Origin: HGM04593 sp045630965
GTDB lineage: Bacteria; Bacteroidota; Bacteroidia; Bacteroidales; Bacteroidaceae
DNA: 64,000 nucleotides
Assembly: GCA_045630965.1 (NCBI GenBank)
Contig: JAZQTU010000013.1
Coordinates: 62,001-126,000, forward strand
Direction: 5' to 3'
In this document: in pieces, positions 52,357-61,887 of the stretch
Layout: the number at the start of each line of letters is the position of its first letter
Position numbering within the stretch: the first letter of the stretch is position 1
Made by a program: the position numbers and the translations under genes
Notes under the pieces: model-generated
What the model was told of the DNA's origin: nothing
The model's database searches: none
Seen by the model: the letters and a program-made list of their open reading frames with translations, nothing else

Positions 52357-53718
52357 TTACTTTTTGAAACCCAACTTGTTTATTATACCACGCCATGAGC
52401 CGGCGGTCTCATCTCCAGTAACTATCCACATGAAATTATTACTGTCCACAGCAGCTGCAAAGGCAACATTCTTACCAAGAAGTTCTTTGGGCAACAATTG
52501 GTAATAATCATTGGGAGTTTTCCACACAATTCCATTATCCTTGGAAATATAGAACGAACTGAAAGCCTCGACATTATTGTCGGCAACCACACCTTCGCCA
52601 CCAAAGGCATAAAGGAAACCGCCATAACGCAGAACTGAAAGGCCTTCGAGAGGTGGACAAGGATAAGGATTGGAGACATTGTCATATTTTACCCAGTTAT
52701 CTTCTGATGACAACTTGCTCCACACCTGAGGATTACCTTCCTTTGCAGATGTAGAATATCCAACAAGCATATAACGGACAATTTTTTTGTTATGACTCAG
52801 CAAATATGATGCCTTTGAAAGGCCGTAAAGGGGAAAACCACTAGGAAGTTCTCCTGCTATTTCAACACTTTTTCCGTCAGCACTACTGTAAAAATCGGTT
52901 TCATTTGCCAACAAGAGAGAGGATTCGTCATCCGAAGCTCCTATTATCGCAACCAAATTATACCCCTGCAATACGCAGTTCCATGCCAATGCATCACCCG
53001 ATGTGTACAAGTCACCACCAGCCAACGCATACAACGCATCACCAAACAGTGTGACTGTAGAAAAATCAACATTTGAAGGAAGTCCTGTCATTCCAACAGA
53101 AGCCCAAGCACACTTTCCATCCAATGATATAGACAGCGCCGTGGGTTCTTCGGATGACCTGCCAAACAAAAACATGTCATCACCGAACTCAATAAGTTTC
53201 TCTGGAATAATACCGACAGGAACCGCAATCTTACCCCATACCATCATTTCAGGATCAACCTGATGAGCATTGACCGAGACTGTATACTCTTTGAAGTAAT
53301 CACCGTCAAGTGAGGTTATACGCAATGTACGTGGAGAGGTAAAGTCTATTGAATCGGATGTTGACAGCAGTTCATATTTGTCTGCCTCGTTGTCATATAT
53401 TGACGCAGCCCCTTCAACAGTCATTTCTATTGTCACCTTTGAAAGATCGGTTTTGAATGGCAATGAATCCGCATTAAAGATTTCACCTGAAAGCTGGTCT
53501 ATCGTAAATTTCCATGAAGAGCCAGAAATTGTCTTTACTACCGAAGTTTCCTTACCTTCGGCTGTAAACGCAGGATATGTCGATTTTATATCACCTATCC
53601 CAAAGTTCTTCACGTAGGCATATGGAGAATCCGCACTGTCGTCATCCCCCCAAGAGCATGACGATGCCACAAAAACCATAACCAGAACTGACAAATATGT
53701 TGCTAATCTGTTTTTCAT
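52357..53718 (-). CDS. DUF6242-type lipoprotein with a beta-propeller-like domain
   Basis: A 453-residue protein with a lipoprotein signal (VLVMVFVASSCSWGDDDS, lipobox cysteine near residue 21). The N-terminal part (YVKNFGIGDIKSTYP) is a Bacteroidales-specific domain; the C-terminal part repeats Kelch/BNR-like pieces such as DALYALAGGDLYTSGD and RYGGFLYAFGGEGVV. It is probably anchored to the outer membrane. Its stop is 3 nt before the PorG-like gene, so it may belong to the envelope operon. Function is unknown. Confidence 0.75.
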   Translation of the reverse strand: MKNRLATYLSVLVMVFVASSCSWGDDDSADSPYAYVKNFGIGDIKSTYPAFTAEGKETSVVKTISGSSWKFTIDQLSGEIFNADSLPFKTDLSKVTIEMTVEGAASIYDNEADKYELLSTSDSIDFTSPRTLRITSLDGDYFKEYTVSVNAHQVDPEMMVWGKIAVPVGIIPEKLIEFGDDMFLFGRSSEEPTALSISLDGKCAWASVGMTGLPSNVDFSTVTLFGDALYALAGGDLYTSGDALAWNCVLQGYNLVAIIGASDDESSLLLANETDFYSSADGKSVEIAGELPSGFPLYGLSKASYLLSHNKKIVRYMLVGYSTSAKEGNPQVWSKLSSEDNWVKYDNVSNPYPCPPLEGLSVLRYGGFLYAFGGEGVVADNNVEAFSSFYISKDNGIVWKTPNDYYQLLPKELLGKNVAFAAAVDSNNFMWIVTGDETAGSWRGIINKLGFKK

Positions 53719-53819
53719 AATTCCGCAAATTATATTCAAAATGCAAAATTAGCAACATTTTTCAGTTTATGCTCGTTTTCGCGCGCAATTTATAATATTT
53801 TATATTAATTAAGGGATTT

Positions 53820-54872
53820 TTACCGTACGAAAAAGATAATTTCATTTTCTCCACACATTTCCCTACCTACAACAGAACCCGCAGGGAGCATAGGCGCCCG
53901 TACACCCTCACCGACAACAAGCGAATTATTGACTTCGACACGCGCTGTATCCCAAAGAGAAGCGTCAACAAACGATTGCAGAAGCCTTGCCCCACCCTCC
54001 ACGAGCAGACTGTTCACTTTTATCGAATGAAGATGGCGCAATATTTGGAACGGAACATTTTTTGAGAAATCCAAAACAATTTGTTCAACATTTTTACCGA
54101 ATTTACCAAATACTGTTTTTTCGGTATACACCACGGTTGGGGATGTTCCGTCAAAAAGATTGAGAGTTACAGGAAGTTCCCCTCTGCGGTCTATTACAAG
54201 ACGTAAAGGAGTGCGACCAGCCCAATGACGCAGATTAAGCGATGGATTGTCAAGTAGAGCTGTACGCTTGCCCACAAGAATGGCATCATGATGCGAACGC
54301 AGCTTATGCACCGCGACCATAGATACCGGAGTTGAGATATGCAACTGTTCACCCCCATCACGCAACAGATCAATAAAACCGTCTGCCGTTTGCGCCCACT
54401 TTAGAGTCACCGCCGGCCTTCCTGCACCATTGTATGTAAAAAATGGACGATTCAATCGAGAACATTCCTCCTCAAGCACACCTACAACCACATCAATTCC
54501 GGCTTTCTTCATTCGGAAAATACCGGCACCGTTGACACAGGCATTATTATCGGAAGTACCTATAACAACACGCTTTATTCCCTTTTCAATTATCATATCG
54601 CAACAAGGCGGTGTCTTACCATAATGCGAGCAAGGTTCAAGCGTGACATATATTGTTGACTTACTCAATAGATGCCTATCCTGTTCACGCACAGACCTTA
54701 CAGCATTCACCTCGGCATGCGGTTCTCCAGCCCTCACATGATAGCCTTCACCAATTATACGGCCGTCACAAACTATAACAGATCCGACTGTAGGATTGGG
54801 AGAAGTACCGCCTATACCACAGCGGGCAAGCTGTATACAACGGCGCATATAATATTCGTCAACGTGTTTCAT
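53820..54872 (-). CDS. ribD: Bifunctional diaminohydroxyphosphoribosylaminopyrimidine deaminase / reductase
   Basis: A 350-residue protein. The N-terminal deaminase has zinc motifs HAEVNAV and PCSHYGKTPPCCD near residues 53 and 80; the C-terminal reductase begins PAVTLKWAQTADGFI and has LLVEGGARLLQSF. It carries out the second and third steps of riboflavin synthesis. ATG 54872 is preferred to the longer frame, which runs back toward the promoter. A good promoter lies upstream, and the roughly 50-nt leader is too short for an FMN riboswitch. Confidence 0.96.
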   Translation of the reverse strand: MKHVDEYYMRRCIQLARCGIGGTSPNPTVGSVIVCDGRIIGEGYHVRAGEPHAEVNAVRSVREQDRHLLSKSTIYVTLEPCSHYGKTPPCCDMIIEKGIKRVVIGTSDNNACVNGAGIFRMKKAGIDVVVGVLEEECSRLNRPFFTYNGAGRPAVTLKWAQTADGFIDLLRDGGEQLHISTPVSMVAVHKLRSHHDAILVGKRTALLDNPSLNLRHWAGRTPLRLVIDRRGELPVTLNLFDGTSPTVVYTEKTVFGKFGKNVEQIVLDFSKNVPFQILRHLHSIKVNSLLVEGGARLLQSFVDASLWDTARVEVNNSLVVGEGVRAPMLPAGSVVGREMCGENEIIFFVR

Positions 54873-54931
54873 ATGTAAAGTTTTTTCGCAAAACAACATC
54901 ATTGAATACCAATTTCAACAATGTCATGTCA

Positions 54932-54962
54932 CGAAGATAGCAAAAAGATATTAACCGGCAAA
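54932..54962 (-). promoter_or_regulatory. Promoter of ribD (TTTG / TATCTTCG)
   Basis: On the minus strand, TTTG (54962-54959), a 19-nt spacer and TATCTTCG (54939-54932). The spacing is ideal, which supports TATCTTCG as a working -7 variant. It lies just beyond the phosphoesterase stop. Confidence 0.72.
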
Positions 54963-54978
54963 AGCAGGAACAGGACGA

Positions 54979-55812
54979 TTATTTTTCAAGAGTAACTACA
55001 ACTATTTCGCTTGGGACACAAAACCGCACCTTACGCCTTGAAGTACCCACACCATTTGTGGTAATTACAGTTGCGCCTGATGTCGTGACATTCCTTCCAC
55101 GCAAGAACCGTCCCCCATAGATTGAATTCTTTACAGGCGTGTATAGCCCTAAAAGACTTACCTGTCCACCATGGGTATGCCCGGAAAAAACAATATCAGC
55201 AGCTGTAGAAGAACGTTCCGCATAGTCTGGTGTATGGCATAGCAATATAACAAACTCATCATCATCAACCATTTCCGTTGGCTGTACAGCAAGTGAATCA
55301 TACAAGAAGCTATCATACACCCCTGCAAGATATATTACACCACCACCGCGTCTTACCTCCACAACTTCATCTGCAAGCAAATCTATTCCACAAGAGAGCA
55401 TGACATTTTCGGCACTATCTTTATTGGTCCGTTCGTGGTTACCAAGCACCGCATACACCCCATCAACAGGAGATACTGAGGATATTGAATCGAACAACTC
55501 ACCAAGATATTCATCAGAAGTCACGTAATCTCCACCAAGCAACAGCATATCAGGAGAAACATCACGCAATTTACGCACAAGCTTGGCAAGCCTGCCACGC
55601 GTAAACAGGCTTGGATAATGTATATCTGAAATAAAGGCGACCTTATACCCGTCAAACTGTTGCGGTAGAGATTCATTACCGAAAGAATAGTGTTTGACAC
55701 GCCCTACACCATTTGGAGACAAAGATGCACAAGATGACAAAAGCATTACTGCCACTAATGGTAGTAATGCTTTTGTCAATATTCCACACGTCCTGTTCAT
55801 TGAGGACATCAT
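54979..55812 (-). CDS. Lipoprotein metallophosphoesterase (calcineurin-like)
   Basis: A 277-residue protein with a lipoprotein signal (LLPLVAVMLLSSCAS). The metal-binding motifs are in order: ISDIHYP, GGDYVT, GNHER, LLCHTPDYA and SGHTHGGQVS. Relatives of YkuE type hydrolyse UDP-diacylglucosamine or other phosphoesters at the membrane; substrate here is unknown. Its first ATG overlaps the ispF stop by 4 nt, so the two are coupled; ATGs at 55809 and 55800 are alternatives. Confidence 0.9.
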   Translation of the reverse strand: MMSSMNRTCGILTKALLPLVAVMLLSSCASLSPNGVGRVKHYSFGNESLPQQFDGYKVAFISDIHYPSLFTRGRLAKLVRKLRDVSPDMLLLGGDYVTSDEYLGELFDSISSVSPVDGVYAVLGNHERTNKDSAENVMLSCGIDLLADEVVEVRRGGGVIYLAGVYDSFLYDSLAVQPTEMVDDDEFVILLCHTPDYAERSSTAADIVFSGHTHGGQVSLLGLYTPVKNSIYGGRFLRGRNVTTSGATVITTNGVGTSRRKVRFCVPSEIVVVTLEK

Positions 55813-56282
55813 TTATTTATAAGAACTGTGGCATATGCAGTAATGCCCTCTTTACGTCCTTCAAAGCCAAGCTTCTCGGTTGTAGTAGCCTTAACCGACA
55901 CACAATCCGGGTCTACCCCCAGGACATCTGCCATAACCTGTTGCATAGCCGGTATATGAGGATTGAGTTTTGGTGCCTGCGCCGCCACTGTTGCATCAAT
56001 ATTACCTATTGTATACCCTTTTTCCTTAAGGAGTTCTCCAGTACGACGCAACAGAATCTTACTGTCTATATTCAGGAATTCATCTGATGTGTCAGGGAAC
56101 TGATAACCTATGTCACGCAGGTTTGCAGCGCCAAGCAAAGCATCACAGATAGCATGTATAAGCACATCAGCATCGGAATGCCCAGCCAAACCGAATTCAT
56201 AAGGAATTTTTATTCCGCCTATCCACAAATCGCGGTTCTCCACGAACTTATGCACATCGATACCAAAACCTACTCTTATCAT
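55809..56282 (-). CDS. ispF: 2-C-methyl-D-erythritol 2,4-cyclodiphosphate synthase
   Basis: A 157-residue MEP pathway enzyme. The zinc motif DVHKF near residue 9 and AGHSDADVLIHA near 33 hold the metal-binding Asp and His residues; the C-terminal AQAPKLNPHIPAM and KATTTEKLGFEGRKEGI signatures are complete. ATG 56282 is used because the longer frame starts at TTG. It supplies isoprenoid precursors for UppS and quinones. It lies 11 nt after porV and overlaps the next gene. Confidence 0.97.
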   Translation of the reverse strand: MIRVGFGIDVHKFVENRDLWIGGIKIPYEFGLAGHSDADVLIHAICDALLGAANLRDIGYQFPDTSDEFLNIDSKILLRRTGELLKEKGYTIGNIDATVAAQAPKLNPHIPAMQQVMADVLGVDPDCVSVKATTTEKLGFEGRKEGITAYATVLINK

Positions 56283-56293
56283 AAATGTCAATT

Positions 56294-57475
56294 TTAACGT
56301 CTGAACAAATCTTTCAAGCCATCCATATCAAATGACAACGAAAAACGCAATGTCTGATCAAGAGGATTGCTCTGGGCTGTTGATACAAGGTATGCGGCAT
56401 CAAGCGAGAAGACACTCATTCTGAAACCGGCACCAAATGTAAAGTAACTGCGGTTGCCCTTGTATTTATCCTCATAGTGATAACCTGCACGCACCGAGAA
56501 CTGTTGGTTATAGCAATATTCAAGACCTATACCACCATATATTTCCCTCAACTCCTCAACTGCACCGCCCGGAGCGTCGGCAAAAGACTTGAATATTCCT
56601 GAAATAGGAGATATATCATTATATCCGGTACTTTCAAGCCAGGAGTGATATTCCGAATAATAAGAGTTGTCCCCCTTGGCATATCCTTCCTCCTCGAGGA
56701 ACTGACTGTACGACGGACGGGTAGGTACCATCAGTTTGTTGAGGTCCATACTTACCGAAATGGTATTGTAGTCATCTATCGGCATCAGGAAAGATGCTCC
56801 AAGACGCATATTTGTAGGAATGAACTCATTTGTAGCGCCACCGTCATATGATATTTTTGTACCGATATTTGACAGGTTCAGACCAAGACCGAGCAAGCAC
56901 TCACGGTTACCGGCCATGACATACTTATTGTAATAGAGAGCAATATCAGCGGCAAAAGCATTACCGGGAGTCATATCCTCGGTATAATCATACTGCAAAT
57001 CACTATGTATGTATCGCAATGCAATAGCAGCAGAGAATGTTTCGGACAACATACGTGAATAAGCAACGTCAAACGCCATTTCATACGGTTTGATTGTCAT
57101 GATATTGTCTGCGATCACCTCGCCTAACGAGAAATATGTCAACGATGCACTGACTGCCGAATAGTCACCTATGCGATAAAATCCCGCAAGATTCACAAGG
57201 TCAATATCACTTACAATCTGGCGGAGCCATGGAGTATATGACATTGATACTCCGGCACGTGCAATAGTGAAAGGATATTTCGCAGGGTTCCAGTACTGTG
57301 AATTCGCATCGGGTTCAGTAGCCACACCTACATCACCTAGCGCACCGGCACGCGCATCAGGAGCGATAGAGAGCGAGGTAACACCTGTATACACAGGATT
57401 AAGTTGTTCTTTCTGAGCCATGGCAGGGATTGCCATTAAAACAACCAGAAGAAGCGTCAATATTCTGTTTTTCAT
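56294..57475 (-). CDS. porV: Type IX secretion system outer membrane protein PorV (LptO)
   Basis: A 393-residue FadL-like barrel with a signal peptide (MKNRILTLLLVVLMAIPAMAQ). The N-terminus NPVYTGVTSLSIAPDARAGA and the GDVGVATEPDANSQYWNPAK segment are characteristic of PorV. It shuttles T9SS cargo from the translocon to the PorU attachment complex at the cell surface. It lies 61 nt after porU; the two genes are also adjacent in P. gingivalis. Start 57475 is fixed by the signal peptide. Confidence 0.93.
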   Translation of the reverse strand: MKNRILTLLLVVLMAIPAMAQKEQLNPVYTGVTSLSIAPDARAGALGDVGVATEPDANSQYWNPAKYPFTIARAGVSMSYTPWLRQIVSDIDLVNLAGFYRIGDYSAVSASLTYFSLGEVIADNIMTIKPYEMAFDVAYSRMLSETFSAAIALRYIHSDLQYDYTEDMTPGNAFAADIALYYNKYVMAGNRECLLGLGLNLSNIGTKISYDGGATNEFIPTNMRLGASFLMPIDDYNTISVSMDLNKLMVPTRPSYSQFLEEEGYAKGDNSYYSEYHSWLESTGYNDISPISGIFKSFADAPGGAVEELREIYGGIGLEYCYNQQFSVRAGYHYEDKYKGNRSYFTFGAGFRMSVFSLDAAYLVSTAQSNPLDQTLRFSLSFDMDGLKDLFRR

Positions 57476-57536
57476 ATTATACAAAATTTATTACAGCCTA
57501 CCACCAACAGGAGGTACTAATATATAACTGACTTTT

Positions 57537-60500
57537 TTACCTTTTATTGTTTATCACAACCATTTTTAAGTTCTTTGGCTTTGATATGCCATTATCCGAC
57601 TTGACATACGCTTTAAGAACATATACACCCGTCTGCAACGGAGCACCACCCGATGCTGTAGCATCCCATGAACATCCATATTCCATTCCTCCACAGACAA
57701 CACTCTCCACATTCTTCCACATCAGCTGCCCATGAATACTGAACAGTTCCAAAGTCACTTCAATCTCGCTTTGCGGACGGTTATGCACCACAATAATACT
57801 GTTAGGTACACCTCCAACAACAGGCATGGTTACAAGTTTGAGTTCTGAAATGTCAGGCAAAAGCCCTGATTCCACTGTAAAATAGACCTTGACCACAGAA
57901 GAGTTATTGTTCAGGTCCCATGCACGGAGAATGAGGGTATGCTCACCGTCTTCAAGGGAATTAAGAGGGAACGTTATCGTTCCACGTCTATAATCACCAG
58001 CCACTGAAGAGTAGACACTATTCAGATTATAAGTGTGTCTGGGGTCATTATCGACAATAGCCACAATATCGTGACCAATACCGGCACCGATTGTATTTAT
58101 ACCGTTTTCATCGTATAAATCAACCAACAGGCATGGAGTCGAATTTACCTTGTCACCATTAATGAATGAGCGGGTATTCAAGTACACTTTGATTTCCGGA
58201 CCAGAACCGTCATCAAAGTTATCTGCAGCTGTTCCACCAACAATAAAATTGTCGAAATGTCCCTGAGCAGAGGACGATAGAGCCGAATCAAGAGCAAAGA
58301 AGTTCAGCAAGCCTTCAGCGTCAGCATAACTGATATCCATTGGCACCGGAACCTTAACCACGAAACGTCCGTTTCTTACAGAGTCCATAACTGCAGAAAG
58401 TTTTTTGTTATGGGCTGTATATGTAAATGAACCTTCACCAAGGTTATCACGCGTATTTACCTCTTCGGCGCAATCATACATTTCGGTATATAAAAGTCCC
58501 TTGAAACTTTCTGCCACGACGTTGTCACGTGTTGTGATACACCCTTCAACAGTAAGGACACTGCCAGCTGACGCCTTTTGGACACTGCCGGCTTCCACAC
58601 CGTTAACCTTGTCAATACGTATCCTGTATTCCGGCAGTTTCAACCTCAATGCAGGGTCTCCAAGCAGTACAAACTGGAGTTTATTCTCACTCACATCACT
58701 ACCAGTCCCAATAACATTGCATTTTGCCATACGTAAAGCATCACCAACAGCCGTTGCCTCGCCACCATTTACAGGCGACAGGAGCATTTCCATAAACTCC
58801 TTGTTCAAGATAGCATTATAATACTGTAATACTGTACGCGTTGTTGTCAATAGTCCCACAGCACCTCCGGAAGAATTGAACAAAGCGGACTCCGCAACAT
58901 TATCTCCTCCCTTGTCAAAAGGACCGATATCACATGAAGCTGTCACCCAGAATGGTATACATGGCGACTTGAGCTCCGCCATATCAGGGGCATTCCATGC
59001 AAGTTCGTGAGACATGGTATTAGGACTTCCGTGTCCTGAATAGTTCACTATCAGTGCCCCCTTGTCAAGGCGTTCCTTTATTGCCTGTGTCACCAATGGA
59101 TAGCGCAGACCTACGGCACCTTTTTCGGGCACAAAATCATCCCAATATATTCTATCAACAATGAATGAAGGGTATTTCTCACTCATCATTGTTGCAATAC
59201 CTTCCGCATCAGCCATATGCGTACTCTCGTCTCCGTCATCACCAAGAAGCGTCACCACGTTCTGCCAAGCACCGGCCTCCTCATTCTTCATATAGGCTAT
59301 CAACTTATCCACAAGCGCATTGGCTACAGTAACAGACGTTGTAGGTATACGCCCTATACCAATATCCACCTTGTCCTCTTTATGATTCACTCCTTCGTTG
59401 TCATCGAGCAAGCCCATATAATCCTCAAGGACGTACGACTTTATCGCATTCACCGAATTTTCCGATTCGTAACAGAGCAACAGGTCATCCTGTTTATAGT
59501 TCGGGAATGTCCTTAAACGATTATCGTACCATGAATCACCGAACATAAGCAGATACTTTGGAGCATCGGCAGATGTTGCTGCACGATCGTACAGCATTTT
59601 CATAAAACGGCGGTATGCTGTCACGTCGGGAGTTCCCGAAGAGAACTCGTTATAGACCTGCTGAGCCGTTACAACCTCCACTGTCAAGCCGTCCATATCA
59701 CGATGAGCACTTGCGAGACGGTTCGCTGGTGACAACAACGCACCATTTGATGGAACAATTATTACCATATCAGTCTGTCCCAAGGCGTGCAGATTTTGGT
59801 TCGGGACATCACCCAGCACCTGAACCGAAGGGAAAGAGCCTTTCACATCAACTGCAACCAATTCCTTATGCGGCGAACAAGGCGCAACAACCGAATATTT
59901 ATTGCCCGACAATGTACCCTTCAACTCACTATGCATGCCTGTAGATACATCCCAAACCTTTGTATTGGCATTACAGCCATCTATCACAAATGTTGCATAT
60001 GGTATCGTTTCAGTACCTCTGAAAGCTGTCTGCGAGCCACGGAGAGCAAGTTTACGCGTATAATTGATGCGTAGATAATCCAAAAAGCCATCCAGCGTAC
60101 CGGTACTTACATTCTGCGTAAGCTTGACAGTTATGTTGTCAGCAAGCCCATTCTTTATGTTAAATTTGCCGGAAACCAGTTTGCCAACCTCACCATTCAG
60201 GCATTGACCTACTTTGAGCTTGCCAACCGTTTCCCCACCGACAGCAATAGCCACATTACATGAATCGGAGCCATTGGTTGCGAACGAGATATCGATTACA
60301 CCAGAAGCATTTGCAACACCGCTGATCGGAAATTTATAGCTGACGGTTCTTCCCGAAGAATAATCATAACTGTCAACTAGGACACGACCGTATTCACAAT
60401 GGCTTTTCTTCTCTTCGTCAATTACAGTATAATCGGGAGTTGTTGTTATAATAGCGGCAGCCTCCTCCTTTATAGCTGTTGAAGCAAACTGCAATGGAAC

Positions 60501-61268
60501 ACCGCCCTCAGTCAGGAAATAACAAGCGTAGTCGGAATAGACATTCTGTTTATGTACAAAGCGTGAGTTCTCGTATTCCCAATCCACCACTCCATTGGCA
60601 AAGAATAACATGAAACCCTCCTCACGCCAGAAAGGAACCTCCTGCAAGTCATCGGGCAGTTCCCCAAGAACTGTTTCAGGAAGCATATGCCCACCATAAC
60701 CGAATAGACGCACACTGTCAGGGTTCTGAAAACCCATTTTTTTCAGTTCGGAATGGGTAATCTTATGAACGCCGTTATCTTTCACAGCCACACGCACCCA
60801 ACGTCCATTGGAAAGAACAGAATTCTTTGCATAACGCTCTGCATGCGCCCTCTCCGATGCCACACGCTGCACGGCAACAAGTTCCCTGTCAACAACTAGT
60901 TTATAGGAATTGATTCTGTAATAGTCATTTCCTCGCATCACTACCGGCAGAAAGACAATATCAAGTTGAGGTCTCTTTGCCTGAATACCGACACGGCACT
61001 CTATTTGCGGATGTTCGGGCAGGATACCGTATTCCGTTTTCAAGGAATAGCGTTTTACCTCATCAGGAGTCATCTTCTGATATTCGGGATATTCAATATG
61101 AGCCGAATAGGCATAATTCCTGTAACCATCAGGCAGGTCAACGACCGAAGTACATAACGGCAACAGTGAATCACCGTTCGCTGTACCCCAATCGACAGAC
61201 ATGAATTGGGCATGCAGCAAGAGCGGCATACACACCAGAAATGACAAAATTATCTTCTTGCAATTCAT
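57537..61268 (-). CDS. porU: Type IX secretion system sortase PorU
   Basis: A 1243-residue exported protein (MNCKKIILSFLVCMPLLLHAQ). A gingipain-type C25 peptidase domain contains the histidine in VNYSGHGSPNTMSHELAW near residue 740 and the cysteine in WVTASCDIGPFDKG near 777. A C-terminal domain (VTLELFSIHGQLMWKN, LQTGVYVLKAYVK) resembles T9SS sorting domains; in PorU it is retained. The enzyme cleaves cargo C-terminal domains and joins cargo to A-LPS. It starts 4 nt after the FAH-family stop and precedes porV. Confidence 0.93.
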   Translation of the reverse strand: MNCKKIILSFLVCMPLLLHAQFMSVDWGTANGDSLLPLCTSVVDLPDGYRNYAYSAHIEYPEYQKMTPDEVKRYSLKTEYGILPEHPQIECRVGIQAKRPQLDIVFLPVVMRGNDYYRINSYKLVVDRELVAVQRVASERAHAERYAKNSVLSNGRWVRVAVKDNGVHKITHSELKKMGFQNPDSVRLFGYGGHMLPETVLGELPDDLQEVPFWREEGFMLFFANGVVDWEYENSRFVHKQNVYSDYACYFLTEGGVPLQFASTAIKEEAAAIITTTPDYTVIDEEKKSHCEYGRVLVDSYDYSSGRTVSYKFPISGVANASGVIDISFATNGSDSCNVAIAVGGETVGKLKVGQCLNGEVGKLVSGKFNIKNGLADNITVKLTQNVSTGTLDGFLDYLRINYTRKLALRGSQTAFRGTETIPYATFVIDGCNANTKVWDVSTGMHSELKGTLSGNKYSVVAPCSPHKELVAVDVKGSFPSVQVLGDVPNQNLHALGQTDMVIIVPSNGALLSPANRLASAHRDMDGLTVEVVTAQQVYNEFSSGTPDVTAYRRFMKMLYDRAATSADAPKYLLMFGDSWYDNRLRTFPNYKQDDLLLCYESENSVNAIKSYVLEDYMGLLDDNEGVNHKEDKVDIGIGRIPTTSVTVANALVDKLIAYMKNEEAGAWQNVVTLLGDDGDESTHMADAEGIATMMSEKYPSFIVDRIYWDDFVPEKGAVGLRYPLVTQAIKERLDKGALIVNYSGHGSPNTMSHELAWNAPDMAELKSPCIPFWVTASCDIGPFDKGGDNVAESALFNSSGGAVGLLTTTRTVLQYYNAILNKEFMEMLLSPVNGGEATAVGDALRMAKCNVIGTGSDVSENKLQFVLLGDPALRLKLPEYRIRIDKVNGVEAGSVQKASAGSVLTVEGCITTRDNVVAESFKGLLYTEMYDCAEEVNTRDNLGEGSFTYTAHNKKLSAVMDSVRNGRFVVKVPVPMDISYADAEGLLNFFALDSALSSSAQGHFDNFIVGGTAADNFDDGSGPEIKVYLNTRSFINGDKVNSTPCLLVDLYDENGINTIGAGIGHDIVAIVDNDPRHTYNLNSVYSSVAGDYRRGTITFPLNSLEDGEHTLILRAWDLNNNSSVVKVYFTVESGLLPDISELKLVTMPVVGGVPNSIIVVHNRPQSEIEVTLELFSIHGQLMWKNVESVVCGGMEYGCSWDATASGGAPLQTGVYVLKAYVKSDNGISKPKNLKMVVINNKR

Positions 61269-61272
61269 AGAA

Positions 61273-61887
61273 TTATCTCACATGGAAATCCAGAACCTTC
61301 TCCTCGCCGATATAACCTTTGAGATGTGTTCCTATTTTGGCTTCACCAACTCCCGCCGGCGTACCGGTAAATATCAAATCTCCTGTTTTCAACGTACAAA
61401 AACGGCTTACATATGCAATTATCTCATCAACAGAGAAATACATTTGTGACGTATTGCCCTGTTGCACTACCTGTTCATCAATAGTAAGTGAGAAATCGAT
61501 ATTGTTGATATCACGACCTTCAACAGGACGGAAATCACCAAGCACTGCCGACCCGTCAAACCCCTTGCTGAGATCCCACGGCTCGCCGCGTTCAATCAAA
61601 CCTCGTTGCATATCACGCGCCGTGAAGTCAATACCTACAGTTATCGCATCATAATAACGATAGGCAAAACGTGCAGGAATACTCTTACCAAGCTTGCATA
61701 TTCGTACAACAATCTCTGTTTCATAGTCAACGCGGCCCAGGAAGTCGGGAACATAGAAATGCTTACCGTTCTTTATGATGGCTGAGTCGGGTTTCATGAA
61801 TATCATTGGAACCGCAGGCCTGTCAACTGTACCATCAAACTCAAGAGCATGGTCTGCATAGTTCTTACCAACAGCTATTATCTTCAT
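61273..61887 (-). CDS. Fumarylacetoacetate hydrolase (FAH) family protein
   Basis: A 204-residue protein. The metal-binding pattern is complete: KNYADHALE at the N-terminus, FLGRVDYETEIVVRI near residue 52 and GIDFTARDMQ near 90, followed by GDLIFTGTPAGVGEAKIG. Relatives include acylpyruvases and oxaloacetate decarboxylases of the YcgM/FAHD1 type; the exact substrate is open. Its start overlaps the rex stop by 4 nt, so it is translationally coupled to rex, and porU follows after 4 nt. Confidence 0.92.
   Translation of the reverse strand: MKIIAVGKNYADHALEFDGTVDRPAVPMIFMKPDSAIIKNGKHFYVPDFLGRVDYETEIVVRICKLGKSIPARFAYRYYDAITVGIDFTARDMQRGLIERGEPWDLSKGFDGSAVLGDFRPVEGRDINNIDFSLTIDEQVVQQGNTSQMYFSVDEIIAYVSRFCTLKTGDLIFTGTPAGVGEAKIGTHLKGYIGEEKVLDFHVR

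Noticed and set aside
54873..54931. Possible FMN riboswitch before ribD
   Set aside because: The leader from the predicted promoter is only about 50 nt, too short for an RFN element, and none of its conserved segments is present.
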